A DNA stretch of 25,576 nt, from assembly GCA_049662565.1 (NCBI GenBank), contig JBATBW010000189.1:1-25576 (forward strand), given 5' to 3'. Below are positions 14,271 to 21,788 of the stretch, piece by piece (positions within the stretch are counted from its first letter, which is position 1; every line of letters begins with the position of its first letter). The notes under the pieces were generated by a model. It searched no databases and was not told the origin of the DNA. It saw only the letters and a program-made list of their open reading frames with translations. Made by a program: the position numbers and the translations under genes. Origin of the DNA: JBATBW01 sp049662565 (GTDB lineage: Bacteria > Bacillota_I > Bacilli_A > Erysipelotrichales > Erysipelotrichaceae).

Positions 14271-15416
14271 ATGAGAAATAAAATGAAGGCTTGTTTGTTT
14301 TATGCCAGTACGTATTTAACTTTTTGCTTTCCATATGCCTATTTGCAGACATATTTAGAAAGTGTGGGGTATGATGTTGTTCAAAGGGGGGTAATGTTTT
14401 CGACTGCGGCCTTAATTACTATTGCCTTACAGTTTATTGTTGGTTATTTGTGTGATAAATATAAAACGAATCGACGGTTTTATAATTTGTTATTGTTGTT
14501 GTTTGTTGTAATTTCATTGTTTATGTATAATTATAGTGAACAGGTGTTTTTCTTACATTTAGTATTTTCGTCTTTTATTACTGCATTATTTAGGACAGGT
14601 ATGTCGATTCAAGATGCTTGGACTTTAGAGATTAGCGAAGATTGCAATACTAATTTTAGTATGATAAGAGCTTTTGGGGCTGTTGGTTGGATGATTGGGA
14701 CACCAATTGCGGCTTATGTAGTTAATCAATTTGGTTATGGCTATTTGGCTTATGCTTTTGCCGGATTGGCGGTTATTAATATTATTATATCGATGATTGT
14801 TCCGGATGCTGAAAAACCATCGGATGTGGTTATTACGATGAAAGATGTAAAGAAATTGGTTTCTCATAAAGAATTTGTAATTGTAACAATAATTTTCTTG
14901 TTTATTAATATTATCTTTACTGCGGATAATTATACGACAGTTGATAAAATGCTAGCGCTTGGAGCTAGTGAACAGTTAGTTGGTTATAAGTGGAGTTTAC
15001 AGGCTTTAATGGAATTACCCTTGTTTTTTGCGGGTGCTTTTTTATTGAAGAAGTTCGGTAATTCTAAATTGTTGTTGTTTGGTACTTTGATGTATATAAT
15101 TCGTTTTATTGGTTATAGTCTAGTACAAACTCCAGAAATGATGATTGGTATTTCTTTGTTGCAGGGGGTTACTTTTCCTCTTATTATGATTACTAGTAAG
15201 ACGATGGTTGATCAATGTACGCCTGCTGGTCTAAAGAGTACGGGACAAAGTATTGCTAGTGGGGTATATATTGGTTTGTCTTTGTTGATTACTCCAGCTA
15301 TTGCGGGATATTTGATTTCTGTTACTTCGATTGATTTTACTTTATTAATGATTGCGGCTTTAGGGGTTATTCCGATTATTTTAACTTTATATTTGAAAAA
15401 ATACAAAGGAGTTTAG
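14271..15416 (+). CDS. MFS transporter (LacY/nucleoside-symporter-like MFS_1 group)
   Basis: The 381-residue protein shows about twelve membrane helices with the loop 2-3 motif GYLCDKYKTNRR (58-69), comparable to the MFS signature GxxxDRxGRR. The overall pattern, including a helix-4 region SFITALFRTGMSIQDAW and a cytosolic loop rich in Asp/Lys near 180-200, resembles the LacY-like MFS_1 group. It is expected to be a proton-coupled importer of a sugar or nucleoside. It has a good GAGGGAGAT ribosome site and diverges from the isomerase gene, which suggests a common substrate. mscL follows after 2 bases. Confidence 0.85.
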   Translation: MRNKMKACLFYASTYLTFCFPYAYLQTYLESVGYDVVQRGVMFSTAALITIALQFIVGYLCDKYKTNRRFYNLLLLLFVVISLFMYNYSEQVFFLHLVFSSFITALFRTGMSIQDAWTLEISEDCNTNFSMIRAFGAVGWMIGTPIAAYVVNQFGYGYLAYAFAGLAVINIIISMIVPDAEKPSDVVITMKDVKKLVSHKEFVIVTIIFLFINIIFTADNYTTVDKMLALGASEQLVGYKWSLQALMELPLFFAGAFLLKKFGNSKLLLFGTLMYIIRFIGYSLVQTPEMMIGISLLQGVTFPLIMITSKTMVDQCTPAGLKSTGQSIASGVYIGLSLLITPAIAGYLISVTSIDFTLLMIAALGVIPIILTLYLKKYKGV

Positions 15417-15418
15417 TT

Positions 15419-15868
15419 ATGAGTAAAATTAGTGAAACGTATAGTGATTTTAAGAAGTTTATTTTAAAAGGTAATATCATCGATATGGCCGTTGGGGTAA
15501 TTGTTGGTGGGGCCTTTGGTAAAGTTATTACTTCTTTAGTTAATGATGTTTTAATGCCTATTATCGGTTCTTTAACTGGCGGCAGCACTTTTAGTGAATT
15601 TAAGTATGTCATTAATGCGACTGTTGTTGACGCTAGTGGTAAGATAGTTACGCCTGAGGCGGCAATATATTATGGTCGTTTTCTTCAAAATATTTTAGAT
15701 TTTTTAATTATTGGTTTGTGTATGTTTATCATGATTAGAGCTTTTGCTTCGATTAGTAGTCGATTTAAAAAAGAAGAAGAAGTGGATGTGAAAGTACCTG
15801 GGCCTACTAGTGAAGAGTTGTTGGGTGAAATTTTAAGTGTATTAAAAGATAATAATAAAAACAGCTAA
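15419..15868 (+). CDS. mscL: Large-conductance mechanosensitive channel
   Basis: The 149-residue protein is a standard MscL: amphipathic N-terminus FKKFILKGNIIDMAVG, pore helix AVGVIVGGAFGKVITSLV with the small-residue spacing needed for the gate, the LMPIIG turn, a periplasmic-side loop (50-75), the second helix FLIIGLCMFIMI, and a charged C-terminal helix with EELLGEI. It releases solutes upon hypo-osmotic shock. The start is 2 bases after the MFS stop with an AAAGGAG site, so the two are co-transcribed. The pairing with a sugar transporter may be chance. Confidence 0.95.
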   Translation: MSKISETYSDFKKFILKGNIIDMAVGVIVGGAFGKVITSLVNDVLMPIIGSLTGGSTFSEFKYVINATVVDASGKIVTPEAAIYYGRFLQNILDFLIIGLCMFIMIRAFASISSRFKKEEEVDVKVPGPTSEELLGEILSVLKDNNKNS

Positions 15869-15890
15869 TTGTGAAGATTAGCTGTTTTTT
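15857..15890. terminator. Bidirectional terminator between mscL and araC
   Basis: AAAACAGCTAAT and ATTAGCTGTTTT form a 12-bp stem around TGTGAAG, with a T run on the plus strand and an A-rich flank giving U residues on the minus strand. It overlaps the mscL stop and reaches the araC stop. Confidence 0.85.
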
Positions 15891-17074
15891 TAGAAATTGT
15901 TCTTTTCTTTGTAAATTGATTTGGCATAATCACTTGGAGTTACTTTAAAGAAGGAAGTAAATTTACGTGAGAAGTAGTGAATCGAATTGAAACCTAAGGC
16001 ATTAGCGATTTCACCAATGGTTTTTGTTGATTCTTTGATCATTAAACGGCTCATTTTTAGTTTTTGTTCATTAATGTATTGTTTTGGTGATTTGTTTAAT
16101 GAGGAACTGAACATTTTTTGTAAACTACTTCTAGAAATACTGAAGGTTTCGCATAAATCATCGACGCTTAATGGGGATGATAGGTTGTTATTTATGTAAG
16201 TTAGTATTTCTTTGATGAATTCGTTTTCGTAATGATGATTTGTGTAGCTTTGTATTTTATAGTTTTCGGCTTCTTTTTCATCATATTCGTATAATAGTAT
16301 TAATATTAATTTTAGTATTGTAATTAGTAGATCTTCTTTAAGAATAATATCCTTATCTAATACTTCGACAAAGTTGCTTAATAGTTCATGAATTTTCGGA
16401 CTTATTTTAAATACTTTGTTTGTAATTGGATGGTAATCAAAACCGCTAAAATCAAATATTATTGTTAGATAACTACAAGTGCCTTTGGTTTCTATGGATT
16501 GTTTGTGAAATTGGTTTCGACCACAGATGATTAATTGGTTGTCAGTCAATGAATGTTTGTCGTCTTCAATTTCTACTTTCATTTCTCCGTTATCTACATA
16601 TGTTAATTCAAAGTATTCGTGGGCTTCACCATCAAAGTTATAGCCGGTGCTTTTTACTGAATAATAATAAGAATAAATTTCATCGACATGCATTCGTGAT
16701 TCTATATGATTTAATGTGAATGTTTTTTCTAGTTCAACAGTTTTCCATGATGCATATTGTGGGTAGTACACGGTGTAGGTAATTTCTGGTGTCATTGAAA
16801 TTATATTAAAATAGGTGTTTTTGTTTAGTTTTACGATGCGGTGTATTGCGAATTCTTTTAATGATTCGTTATCGGTATGGAAACTACAACATAGCATGGC
16901 AATTCCTTTTGTGCATTCTAAATATATATCTTGATTATAAGATATTAGGTTACCAATTTCTTTCTTATCAGTCGTTAATTCTTCTTTAGTGTAATTATGT
17001 AAAGAGTTTATTTCTTGTCGATCGACGATGTTTCCGTATTTATGAAAATAAGGTCCTGTTGTCTTGTTGTGCAT
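15890..17074 (-). CDS. AraC family transcriptional regulator
   Basis: The 394-residue protein has a C-terminal double helix-turn-helix (about 290-390): first helix pair SVDDLCETFSISRSSLQKMF (303-322), second TIGEIANALGFNSIHYFSRKF (352-372), ending with the FKVTPSDYAKS family tail. A cupin-like sensor spans about 145-215 (EAHEYFELTYVDNG, then NQLIICGRNQFHKQ). The first 125 residues form an additional segment with no motif I recognise, longer than in most AraC sugar regulators. It diverges from the PTS operon and is likely to activate it and to control its own promoter, since a repeated 14-mer lies in both promoters. Start: GAGGTG upstream of the ATG. Confidence 0.9.
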   Translation of the reverse strand: MHNKTTGPYFHKYGNIVDRQEINSLHNYTKEELTTDKKEIGNLISYNQDIYLECTKGIAMLCCSFHTDNESLKEFAIHRIVKLNKNTYFNIISMTPEITYTVYYPQYASWKTVELEKTFTLNHIESRMHVDEIYSYYYSVKSTGYNFDGEAHEYFELTYVDNGEMKVEIEDDKHSLTDNQLIICGRNQFHKQSIETKGTCSYLTIIFDFSGFDYHPITNKVFKISPKIHELLSNFVEVLDKDIILKEDLLITILKLILILLYEYDEKEAENYKIQSYTNHHYENEFIKEILTYINNNLSSPLSVDDLCETFSISRSSLQKMFSSSLNKSPKQYINEQKLKMSRLMIKESTKTIGEIANALGFNSIHYFSRKFTSFFKVTPSDYAKSIYKEKNNF

Positions 17075-17091
17075 TTCATCACCTCATTGTC

Positions 17092-17120
17092 ATTATAATA
17101 CTGAAAAGTACAAATTACAA
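17092..17120 (-). promoter_or_regulatory. araC promoter
   Basis: On the minus strand TTGTAA (plus 17115-17120) and a perfect TATAAT (plus 17092-17097) are 17 bases apart. The repeat TGAAAAGTACAAAT (17102-17115) fills the spacer, so a bound regulator would block this promoter. Confidence 0.7.
17102..17115 (+). promoter_or_regulatory. AraC-box candidate, copy A
   Basis: TGAAAAGTACAAAT followed by TACA; identical 14-mer to copy C at 17205. It sits in the araC core promoter spacer. Confidence 0.55.
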
Positions 17121-17182
17121 CTGAATTACGGAAAGATTATGTGAAAAATAGGTGTTTTTCCCAAAATGTCTATCATTTATAT

Positions 17183-17195
17183 GTACAAATTACAC
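17183..17195 (+). promoter_or_regulatory. AraC-box candidate, partial copy B
   Basis: GTACAAATTACAC repeats the right half of copy A (GTACAAATTACAA), 75 bases downstream of it and 28 bases upstream of the matching part of copy C. Confidence 0.45.
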
Positions 17196-17204
17196 TTTCT
17201 GTGT

Positions 17205-17218
17205 TGAAAAGTACAAAT
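17205..17218 (+). promoter_or_regulatory. AraC-box candidate, copy C
   Basis: TGAAAAGTACAAAT, an exact copy of A, about 40 bases upstream of the PTS -10 box, where an AraC activator would be expected. Confidence 0.55.
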
Positions 17219-17258
17219 ATAATGTTGATTTGTATAAAGACTATGGGTGGATTATGTT

Positions 17259-17264
17259 TATAAT
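17259..17264 (+). promoter_or_regulatory. -10 box of the PTS operon
   Basis: A perfect TATAAT 53 bases before the IIB start codon. No good -35 hexamer exists 16-18 bases upstream, which fits an activator-dependent promoter. Confidence 0.6.
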
Positions 17265-17272
17265 ATAAGTAT

Positions 17273-17286
17273 AGTAAGCGGTTTCG
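17273..17286. promoter_or_regulatory. Candidate catabolite-responsive element (cre) at the PTS start site
   Basis: AGTAAGCGGTTTCG agrees with the cre pattern TGWNANCGNTNNCA at every fixed position except the first and last. It begins about 9 bases after the -10 box, where bound CcpA would block transcription. The same bases can also form an imperfect stem (17270-17296) in the 5' end of the mRNA. Confidence 0.45.
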
Positions 17287-17316
17287 CGTAACTATAGATG
17301 AAGGGGATGAGCAAAT

Positions 17317-17793
17317 ATGCCAAACATTTTATTAACTCGTATTGATAATCGTCTTATCCATGGTCAAGTTGCTACTCAATGGTGCAGTACTATTGGTGCT
17401 AACTTAATTTTGGTTGCTAATGACGAAGTATCAACTAACGAATTCAGACAAGGCTTGATGGACATGGCTGCTCCTAGTGGAGTACAAACTCGCTATTGGA
17501 GTATTGAAAAAACAATTAACACGATCCAAAAAGCAAGTGATGCACAAAAGATTTTTATCGTTTGTGAAAATCCTACTGACGTTTTAAGACTTGTAGAAGG
17601 TGGAGTTCCAATTACGAAACTTAACATCGGAAACATGCATATGGCAGAAGGAAAAAGACAAGTTGCAGGTTCTGTAGCTGTCGATGATGCTGATGTAGCA
17701 GCATTCAAAAAAATTCAAGAGCTTGGAGTGGAATTAGAAATTAGAAAAGTTCCTTCTATGTCTGCTGAAGATACTACAAAATTATTCAAATAA
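17317..17793 (+). CDS. PTS mannose/N-acetylgalactosamine family EIIB
   Basis: The 158-residue protein is a complete EIIB of the mannose/sorbose family. The phosphorylated histidine is His15 in RIDNRLIHGQV; LNIGNMHMAEGKRQV (112-126) and VDDAD (132-136) follow as in AgaV-type domains. It transfers phosphate from EIIA to the sugar crossing IIC/IID. It is the first gene of the IIB-IIC-IID operon and lacks a fused EIIA; the matching IIA is encoded at 21344-21775 on the other strand. C-ending codons (AAC, ATC, TTC) are more frequent than in other parts of the window, which suggests high expression. Confidence 0.93.
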   Translation: MPNILLTRIDNRLIHGQVATQWCSTIGANLILVANDEVSTNEFRQGLMDMAAPSGVQTRYWSIEKTINTIQKASDAQKIFIVCENPTDVLRLVEGGVPITKLNIGNMHMAEGKRQVAGSVAVDDADVAAFKKIQELGVELEIRKVPSMSAEDTTKLFK

Positions 17794-17811
17794 AAAAGGA
17801 GAAAAAACACA

Positions 17812-18660
17812 ATGGATTTTAGTATTGTTCAAATTATTCTAGTTGGTGTTGTAGGCTTTATTGCCGGAATTGACCAATTTAGTTTTCTTGAATCATTATA
17901 TCGTCCAATCGTAATCGGTCCAGTTGTAGGTGCTATCTTAGGAAACCTTGATTTAGGTTTAAAGATCGGTGCTTCATATGAACTATTAATGGTTGGTTCT
18001 ATGCCTATTGGTGGGGCACAACCTCCAAACGCAGTATTAGGTGGAATTATGGCAGTTGTATTTGCAGTTGCTTTAGGAAGTGATAACTTCGAATCTGCAT
18101 TAGCATTAGCTATTCCATTTGGTCTTTTAGGACAACAAGCTGTAAACATTTGGTTTACAATTTCTTCACCTGCTATGGGTAAAGCTGATGCTTTAGCTGA
18201 AAAAGGTGATGCTCGTGGTATTGAAAGATTAAATATCTTCTTATGTGTAGGTATTGGTGTATTATTCGGTGTTATCGCTATCATCGGTGCAGCTGCTGGA
18301 TCTGAAATGGGTAAATTCTTATCTACAGTTGTTCCTCAATGGATCTGGACTGGTTTAGGTGCTGCAGGTGGTATGATGAGATTTGTTGGATTTGCAGTTT
18401 TAATGAAAGTTATGATTTCTGGAGAATTCTGGACAGTTTTAATTGCTGGTTTTGCAACTGCAACATTCTTAGATCGCGTATTTACAACATTATCTATTGA
18501 TTTCGCAAATGGTGCATTTAAATTAGGAGCTAACGGTGGTTATACATTAGTTATTATCGCAATCATTGGTGGCGCTATTGCTTATTATGATTTCCTAATT
18601 CATACAAAAATGAAAGGAAATGCAAAAGCTTCAAAGGAGGATTATTCTGATGGCATCTAA
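17812..18660 (+). CDS. PTS mannose/N-acetylgalactosamine family EIIC
   Basis: The 282-residue polytopic protein begins IVQIILVGVVGFIAGIDQFS and contains GPVVGAILGNLDLGLKIGAS (37-56), followed by ELLMVGSMPIGGAQPPNA (57-74), which is the EIIC-Man/Aga signature. Together with IID it forms the sugar channel. A GGAG ribosome site precedes the start, 18 bases after IIB. Its end overlaps the IID start by 11 bases. Confidence 0.93.
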   Translation: MDFSIVQIILVGVVGFIAGIDQFSFLESLYRPIVIGPVVGAILGNLDLGLKIGASYELLMVGSMPIGGAQPPNAVLGGIMAVVFAVALGSDNFESALALAIPFGLLGQQAVNIWFTISSPAMGKADALAEKGDARGIERLNIFLCVGIGVLFGVIAIIGAAAGSEMGKFLSTVVPQWIWTGLGAAGGMMRFVGFAVLMKVMISGEFWTVLIAGFATATFLDRVFTTLSIDFANGAFKLGANGGYTLVIIAIIGGAIAYYDFLIHTKMKGNAKASKEDYSDGI

Positions 18661-19483
18661 TTTAGCAAACAGTTATAAAGATTTAACTCCTGCTGCTCAA
18701 CTTGATAAAAAAGTTCTTAACAAAATGGTTTGGCGTTCATTATTCTTACAAATGAGCTTCAACTTTGAACGTATGCAAGCAGCTGGTTGGTTATATGGTA
18801 TTTTACCAGGATTAGAAAAAATCCACACTAACAAAGAAGACTTAGCTTTATCTATGTCTCACAACTTAGAATTCTTCAATACTCACCCATTCTTAGTAAC
18901 ATTCGTTATGGGTATTGTATTATCTTTAGAACAAGCAAAAGCTGATGTTCAAACTATCCGTTCAGTACGTGTTGCTGCTATGGGTCCTTTAGGTGGTATC
19001 GGAGATGCTATCTTTTGGTTAACATTAGTACCTATTACAGCTGGTATCTCAGCTAACTTCTCATTAGGTGGAAGTATTTTAGGTCCAGTTATGTTCTTAA
19101 TCATCTTTAACGCAGTTCAATTTGGAGTACGTTATGGATTAATGTATTGGTCTTATGAATTAGGTTCTAAAGCAATCGCTGCTTTAACTAAAAATGCTAG
19201 AGAATTCACTCACGCTGCTACTTTATTAGGTATCTTCGTTGTTGGTGCTTTAATCTCTAACATGGGTGGAACTACTATCGCTTTAACTATTCCTAATGGA
19301 GCTTCTCCAATTAGCGTTCAAGGCGTTTTAGATGGTATTTTCCCTAAATTAATCCCATTAGCTTTAACAATGTTAATGTACTGGTTAATCGCTAAGAAGA
19401 AATTCTCAGTTGTTGCTTGTATCTTAGTATTATTAGTTATCGGTTTAATTGGTGCATTCCCAGTTATCGGTTTATTTGCTTAA
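18650..19483 (+). CDS. PTS mannose/N-acetylgalactosamine family EIID
   Basis: The ATG at 18650 (277 residues) follows AAAGGAGG at the right distance, and is preferred to an earlier in-frame start at 18620. The sequence shows the EIID hallmarks WRSLFLQMSFNFERMQAAG (residues 29-47), then LEFFNTHPF and the MGPLGGIGDAIFW stretch. The C-terminus has several membrane helices. It completes the transporter with IIC. A terminator follows directly, so IIA and the catabolic enzymes need separate transcripts. Confidence 0.94.
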   Translation: MASNLANSYKDLTPAAQLDKKVLNKMVWRSLFLQMSFNFERMQAAGWLYGILPGLEKIHTNKEDLALSMSHNLEFFNTHPFLVTFVMGIVLSLEQAKADVQTIRSVRVAAMGPLGGIGDAIFWLTLVPITAGISANFSLGGSILGPVMFLIIFNAVQFGVRYGLMYWSYELGSKAIAALTKNAREFTHAATLLGIFVVGALISNMGGTTIALTIPNGASPISVQGVLDGIFPKLIPLALTMLMYWLIAKKKFSVVACILVLLVIGLIGAFPVIGLFA

Positions 19484-19519
19484 TTGATTACCTTCGCAAA
19501 TCTCCCTCATATTATAATT

Positions 19520-19547
19520 AACAGTGGTGTCTGCCACTGTTTTTTTT
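19520..19547 (+). terminator. Intrinsic terminator after the PTS operon
   Basis: AACAGTGG-TGTCTG-CCACTGTT has an 8-bp stem and is followed by seven Ts. Confidence 0.85.
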
Positions 19548-19931
19548 AGTTTTTATTGGTTTATATCATATAAATTTTTATTAATGCAATTAGATCGTTT
19601 GTAAGTTTTGTTAGATTTGCTTTAGGGTGTGTTATTGACATGAATGAAATTAAAAAGTTTTATTGTAATGTTTATAATAGTGTTCTTTGATAATTCTTTT
19701 TAATTAGTGTTAGTAGAAGATGTCTTATGAATGGTGAGTGTAGTGCTTTGTAAGTGTGTCTTATTCATATTTTGAGAAAATGATGTTTGTTTTAAAATAT
19801 TAGTGTTTTTTAATGCAATATATTATATTCGTAATATTCGATTGTGTTTTTTGGATAAGTATAATGATGGTTAATCATCTAGTGGTAAATTAATTATGAA
19901 TATATATAATGTCAAGTTTAAAGTGGGTTAT
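19548..19931. other. Gene-free AT-rich gap of about 380 bp
   Basis: No open reading frame with a ribosome site was found on either strand; stops are frequent in all frames. The only recognisable bits are an isolated TTGACA (19635-19640) without a good -10 at the right distance, and the imperfect inverted repeat GATGGTTAATCATC near 19867. It may be ordinary spacer, a decayed gene or carry an unrecognised small RNA. Confidence 0.4.
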
Positions 19932-19974
19932 AAAAAAGATGATTTCGATATGATATCGAAGTCATCTTTTTTTA
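19932..19974 (-). terminator. Long terminator of the agaS-IIA-gatZ operon
   Basis: An inner stem TTCGATA-TGA-TATCGAA is extended, after one non-Watson-Crick pair, by AAAAGATGA/TCATCTTTT, giving about 17 pairs. T runs flank it on both strands, so it could also stop plus-strand transcripts. It lies just downstream of the gatZ stop. Confidence 0.8.
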
Positions 19975-19992
19975 CTTTTAATTATTGTGTTT

Positions 19993-21306
19993 TTATAGTT
20001 CTTGTTGATTTGTGGCATATAGGTATTCATCTACGGTATATGCTACTCGATCTTTGATTAAGGCAATTGGGTCGTTTTCAAGTTCGCCTAGACGCACTTT
20101 AGTGTATGCTATTGGCATGAATTGACTTAAAAGGTTTAATGGTACTCCGTCTTTTAAATTGTGTAGTAGCGTCTGTATTGCTTCGCTAACGCGTTCTAGT
20201 GGTAAGTAGTATCTACTGCGATCAGAGAAGGAGTATTTGCGTTTTAAGGCTTTTTCATTGTCACTACCATGGTAATGTTTAGACCAATATTTTGGTTCTT
20301 TTAACATTTCTTCTTCTAATATTTCCATGATGTTTGATTGTTTTACATCTGTGTTCTTGTATAATTCTTTTTCAATAAATGCTAGTGAGAAAATGGCTTC
20401 GCGAGCTGCGAAGGTTAAGCCTGGTCCAACTTTTAGGATTCCTACTCCATCTTCTACTAATTCTTTTAGTTTAACTTTTGTTTGGTAATCAGTTGAGTGT
20501 CCTTCGAAAATTAATGTTGGATATTCTTTGATTGAGTTCATTAAGTCGATTGCTTTTTCTCGGTTGTATTGTGTACATCCGGCGTCTTTTTCTTCTACAC
20601 CTGGTTGAACTACGATCGCGATTACGTTGTCCCAAGCTTTTGTTAGGCCTTCTTTGGCGAATGCTTCTTTGAATGCTTGGTATGTTGCTTTAAAGTCGCT
20701 TACTTTTGTGACTTGCATTTCTGTTTCGACAGCATCTTGGCTACCGCCAGGGATGGGTACTTCACTGCCAACGATATATACCGGTTGAATGGCCTTTGGG
20801 TTTGTTTTTAGTAATTCTTCGTATGCTTCTTCGCATACTTTGGCAAGAGTTGCGCCTCGTCTTGCGATGGTTTCATCGCTTAGACGAGTGTTTGGATCAT
20901 CGCTGTTTACTTTCATTGATGTATCGATATGAATTTTTGTGAAGCCAGCTAATACGTATTGTTTTACTAGTTCTTTAGCTTCTTTCATTGCTTGTTCTTC
21001 ATCGTATTTGGTAAATGTCAATGGACCTAAGTGGTCGCCACCTAGAATAATTCTGTCCATTGGTAGGCCAGTCTTATTGGCGATATTTTGAACGTAGTTG
21101 ACAAAGTCTTTTGGTGTCATTCCTGTGTATCCGCCGTAGTGGTCTACTTGGTTTGATGTTGATTCGATTAATAATACTGATTTCGTTTTGATGGCTTGTT
21201 CCATACATGCTTCAAGGACAAATTCGTTGGCTGTACATGCTGAGTAAATTCCTACGGGTTTACCTTGTTTTTGGAATTCTATTATTTTTGTTAATGGATG
21301 TTTCAT
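19993..21306 (-). CDS. GatZ/KbaZ-family protein (tagatose-bisphosphate aldolase non-catalytic subunit-like)
   Basis: The 437-residue protein is a full-length GatZ/KbaZ/AgaZ member: GIYSACTANEFVLEA (19-33), LLIESTSNQVDHYGGYTGM (45-63), ILGGDHLGPL (87-96), KIHIDTSMK (123-131) and LIFEGHSTDYQ are family signatures. In E. coli the protein supports the catalytic aldolase KbaY/GatY, which cleaves tagatose-1,6-bisphosphate. No KbaY/GatY gene and no tagatose-6-P kinase occur in the window. Other members of this family have been reported to epimerise fructose-6-P and tagatose-6-P at C4, which would make the pathway complete. It is the last gene of the agaS-IIA-gatZ operon. Confidence 0.9.
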   Translation of the reverse strand: MKHPLTKIIEFQKQGKPVGIYSACTANEFVLEACMEQAIKTKSVLLIESTSNQVDHYGGYTGMTPKDFVNYVQNIANKTGLPMDRIILGGDHLGPLTFTKYDEEQAMKEAKELVKQYVLAGFTKIHIDTSMKVNSDDPNTRLSDETIARRGATLAKVCEEAYEELLKTNPKAIQPVYIVGSEVPIPGGSQDAVETEMQVTKVSDFKATYQAFKEAFAKEGLTKAWDNVIAIVVQPGVEEKDAGCTQYNREKAIDLMNSIKEYPTLIFEGHSTDYQTKVKLKELVEDGVGILKVGPGLTFAAREAIFSLAFIEKELYKNTDVKQSNIMEILEEEMLKEPKYWSKHYHGSDNEKALKRKYSFSDRSRYYLPLERVSEAIQTLLHNLKDGVPLNLLSQFMPIAYTKVRLGELENDPIALIKDRVAYTVDEYLYATNQQEL

Positions 21307-21343
21307 TTTTGTCTCCTTTTTAAAAAAGGGATTATATAATCCC

Positions 21344-21775
21344 TTAGATTCCGTCTTCGCTTTCTTCTTGAACGCGTTCTACATATGTATATTTAATTAC
21401 TTGGTCTTTGCCAGTGTTTACTGCCATATCACATAACATGTCGAAGTCTTCGATGAATTGACGTGCCATAGATATTTCAATTAACATACCTAGATTTGTT
21501 CCTGCAAGCACTTTAATGTTTTCTGTGCGCATCATTGATACTTCAACAGCTGTTTTAAAAGGTGATCCACCCATTAAGTCACTGAATACCATTATTGCTT
21601 CACATCCGCTTAAATTGTCTACAGCTTTGTTTAAGTTTGCTTTTAAATCATCCGTTGTATCGGTTTCTACGAAGTCAACCATTTCATAAAGTTCTGGCAT
21701 TCCGGCAATTAATTTAACACTACTTGTTAGACCAGTGGCGAAGTTGCCATGACCTGTTACTATCATTCCTATCAT
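21344..21775 (-). CDS. PTS mannose family EIIA
   Basis: The 143-residue protein is a single EIIA-Man domain, with the phosphorylated histidine at His9 in GMIVTGHGNFATG and the conserved FSDLMGGSPF (64-73). It receives phosphate from HPr and passes it to the EIIB encoded at 17317. It sits between the agaS-like and gatZ-like genes, as AgaF does in aga operons, and completes a PTS whose other subunits are on the opposite strand. AGGAGA precedes the ATG. Confidence 0.93.
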   Translation of the reverse strand: MIGMIVTGHGNFATGLTSSVKLIAGMPELYEMVDFVETDTTDDLKANLNKAVDNLSGCEAIMVFSDLMGGSPFKTAVEVSMMRTENIKVLAGTNLGMLIEISMARQFIEDFDMLCDMAVNTGKDQVIKYTYVERVQEESEDGI

Positions 21776-21788
21776 GAATTTTCTCCTA

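Noticed and set aside
17829..18284. Long antisense reading frame (151 codons) opposite EIIC
   Set aside because: It lies wholly inside a well-supported gene, has no family motif, and is a shadow of the codon bias of EIIC.
18620..18649. Longer EIID start inside EIIC
   Set aside because: The strong AAAGGAGG site is placed for the ATG at 18650, and the extra residues are not part of the EIID family.
19640..19690. 16-codon ORF beginning MNEIKKFYCN in the intergenic gap
   Set aside because: No Shine-Dalgarno sequence precedes it and the bases TTGACA overlap its start; the frame closes quickly and shows no family resemblance.
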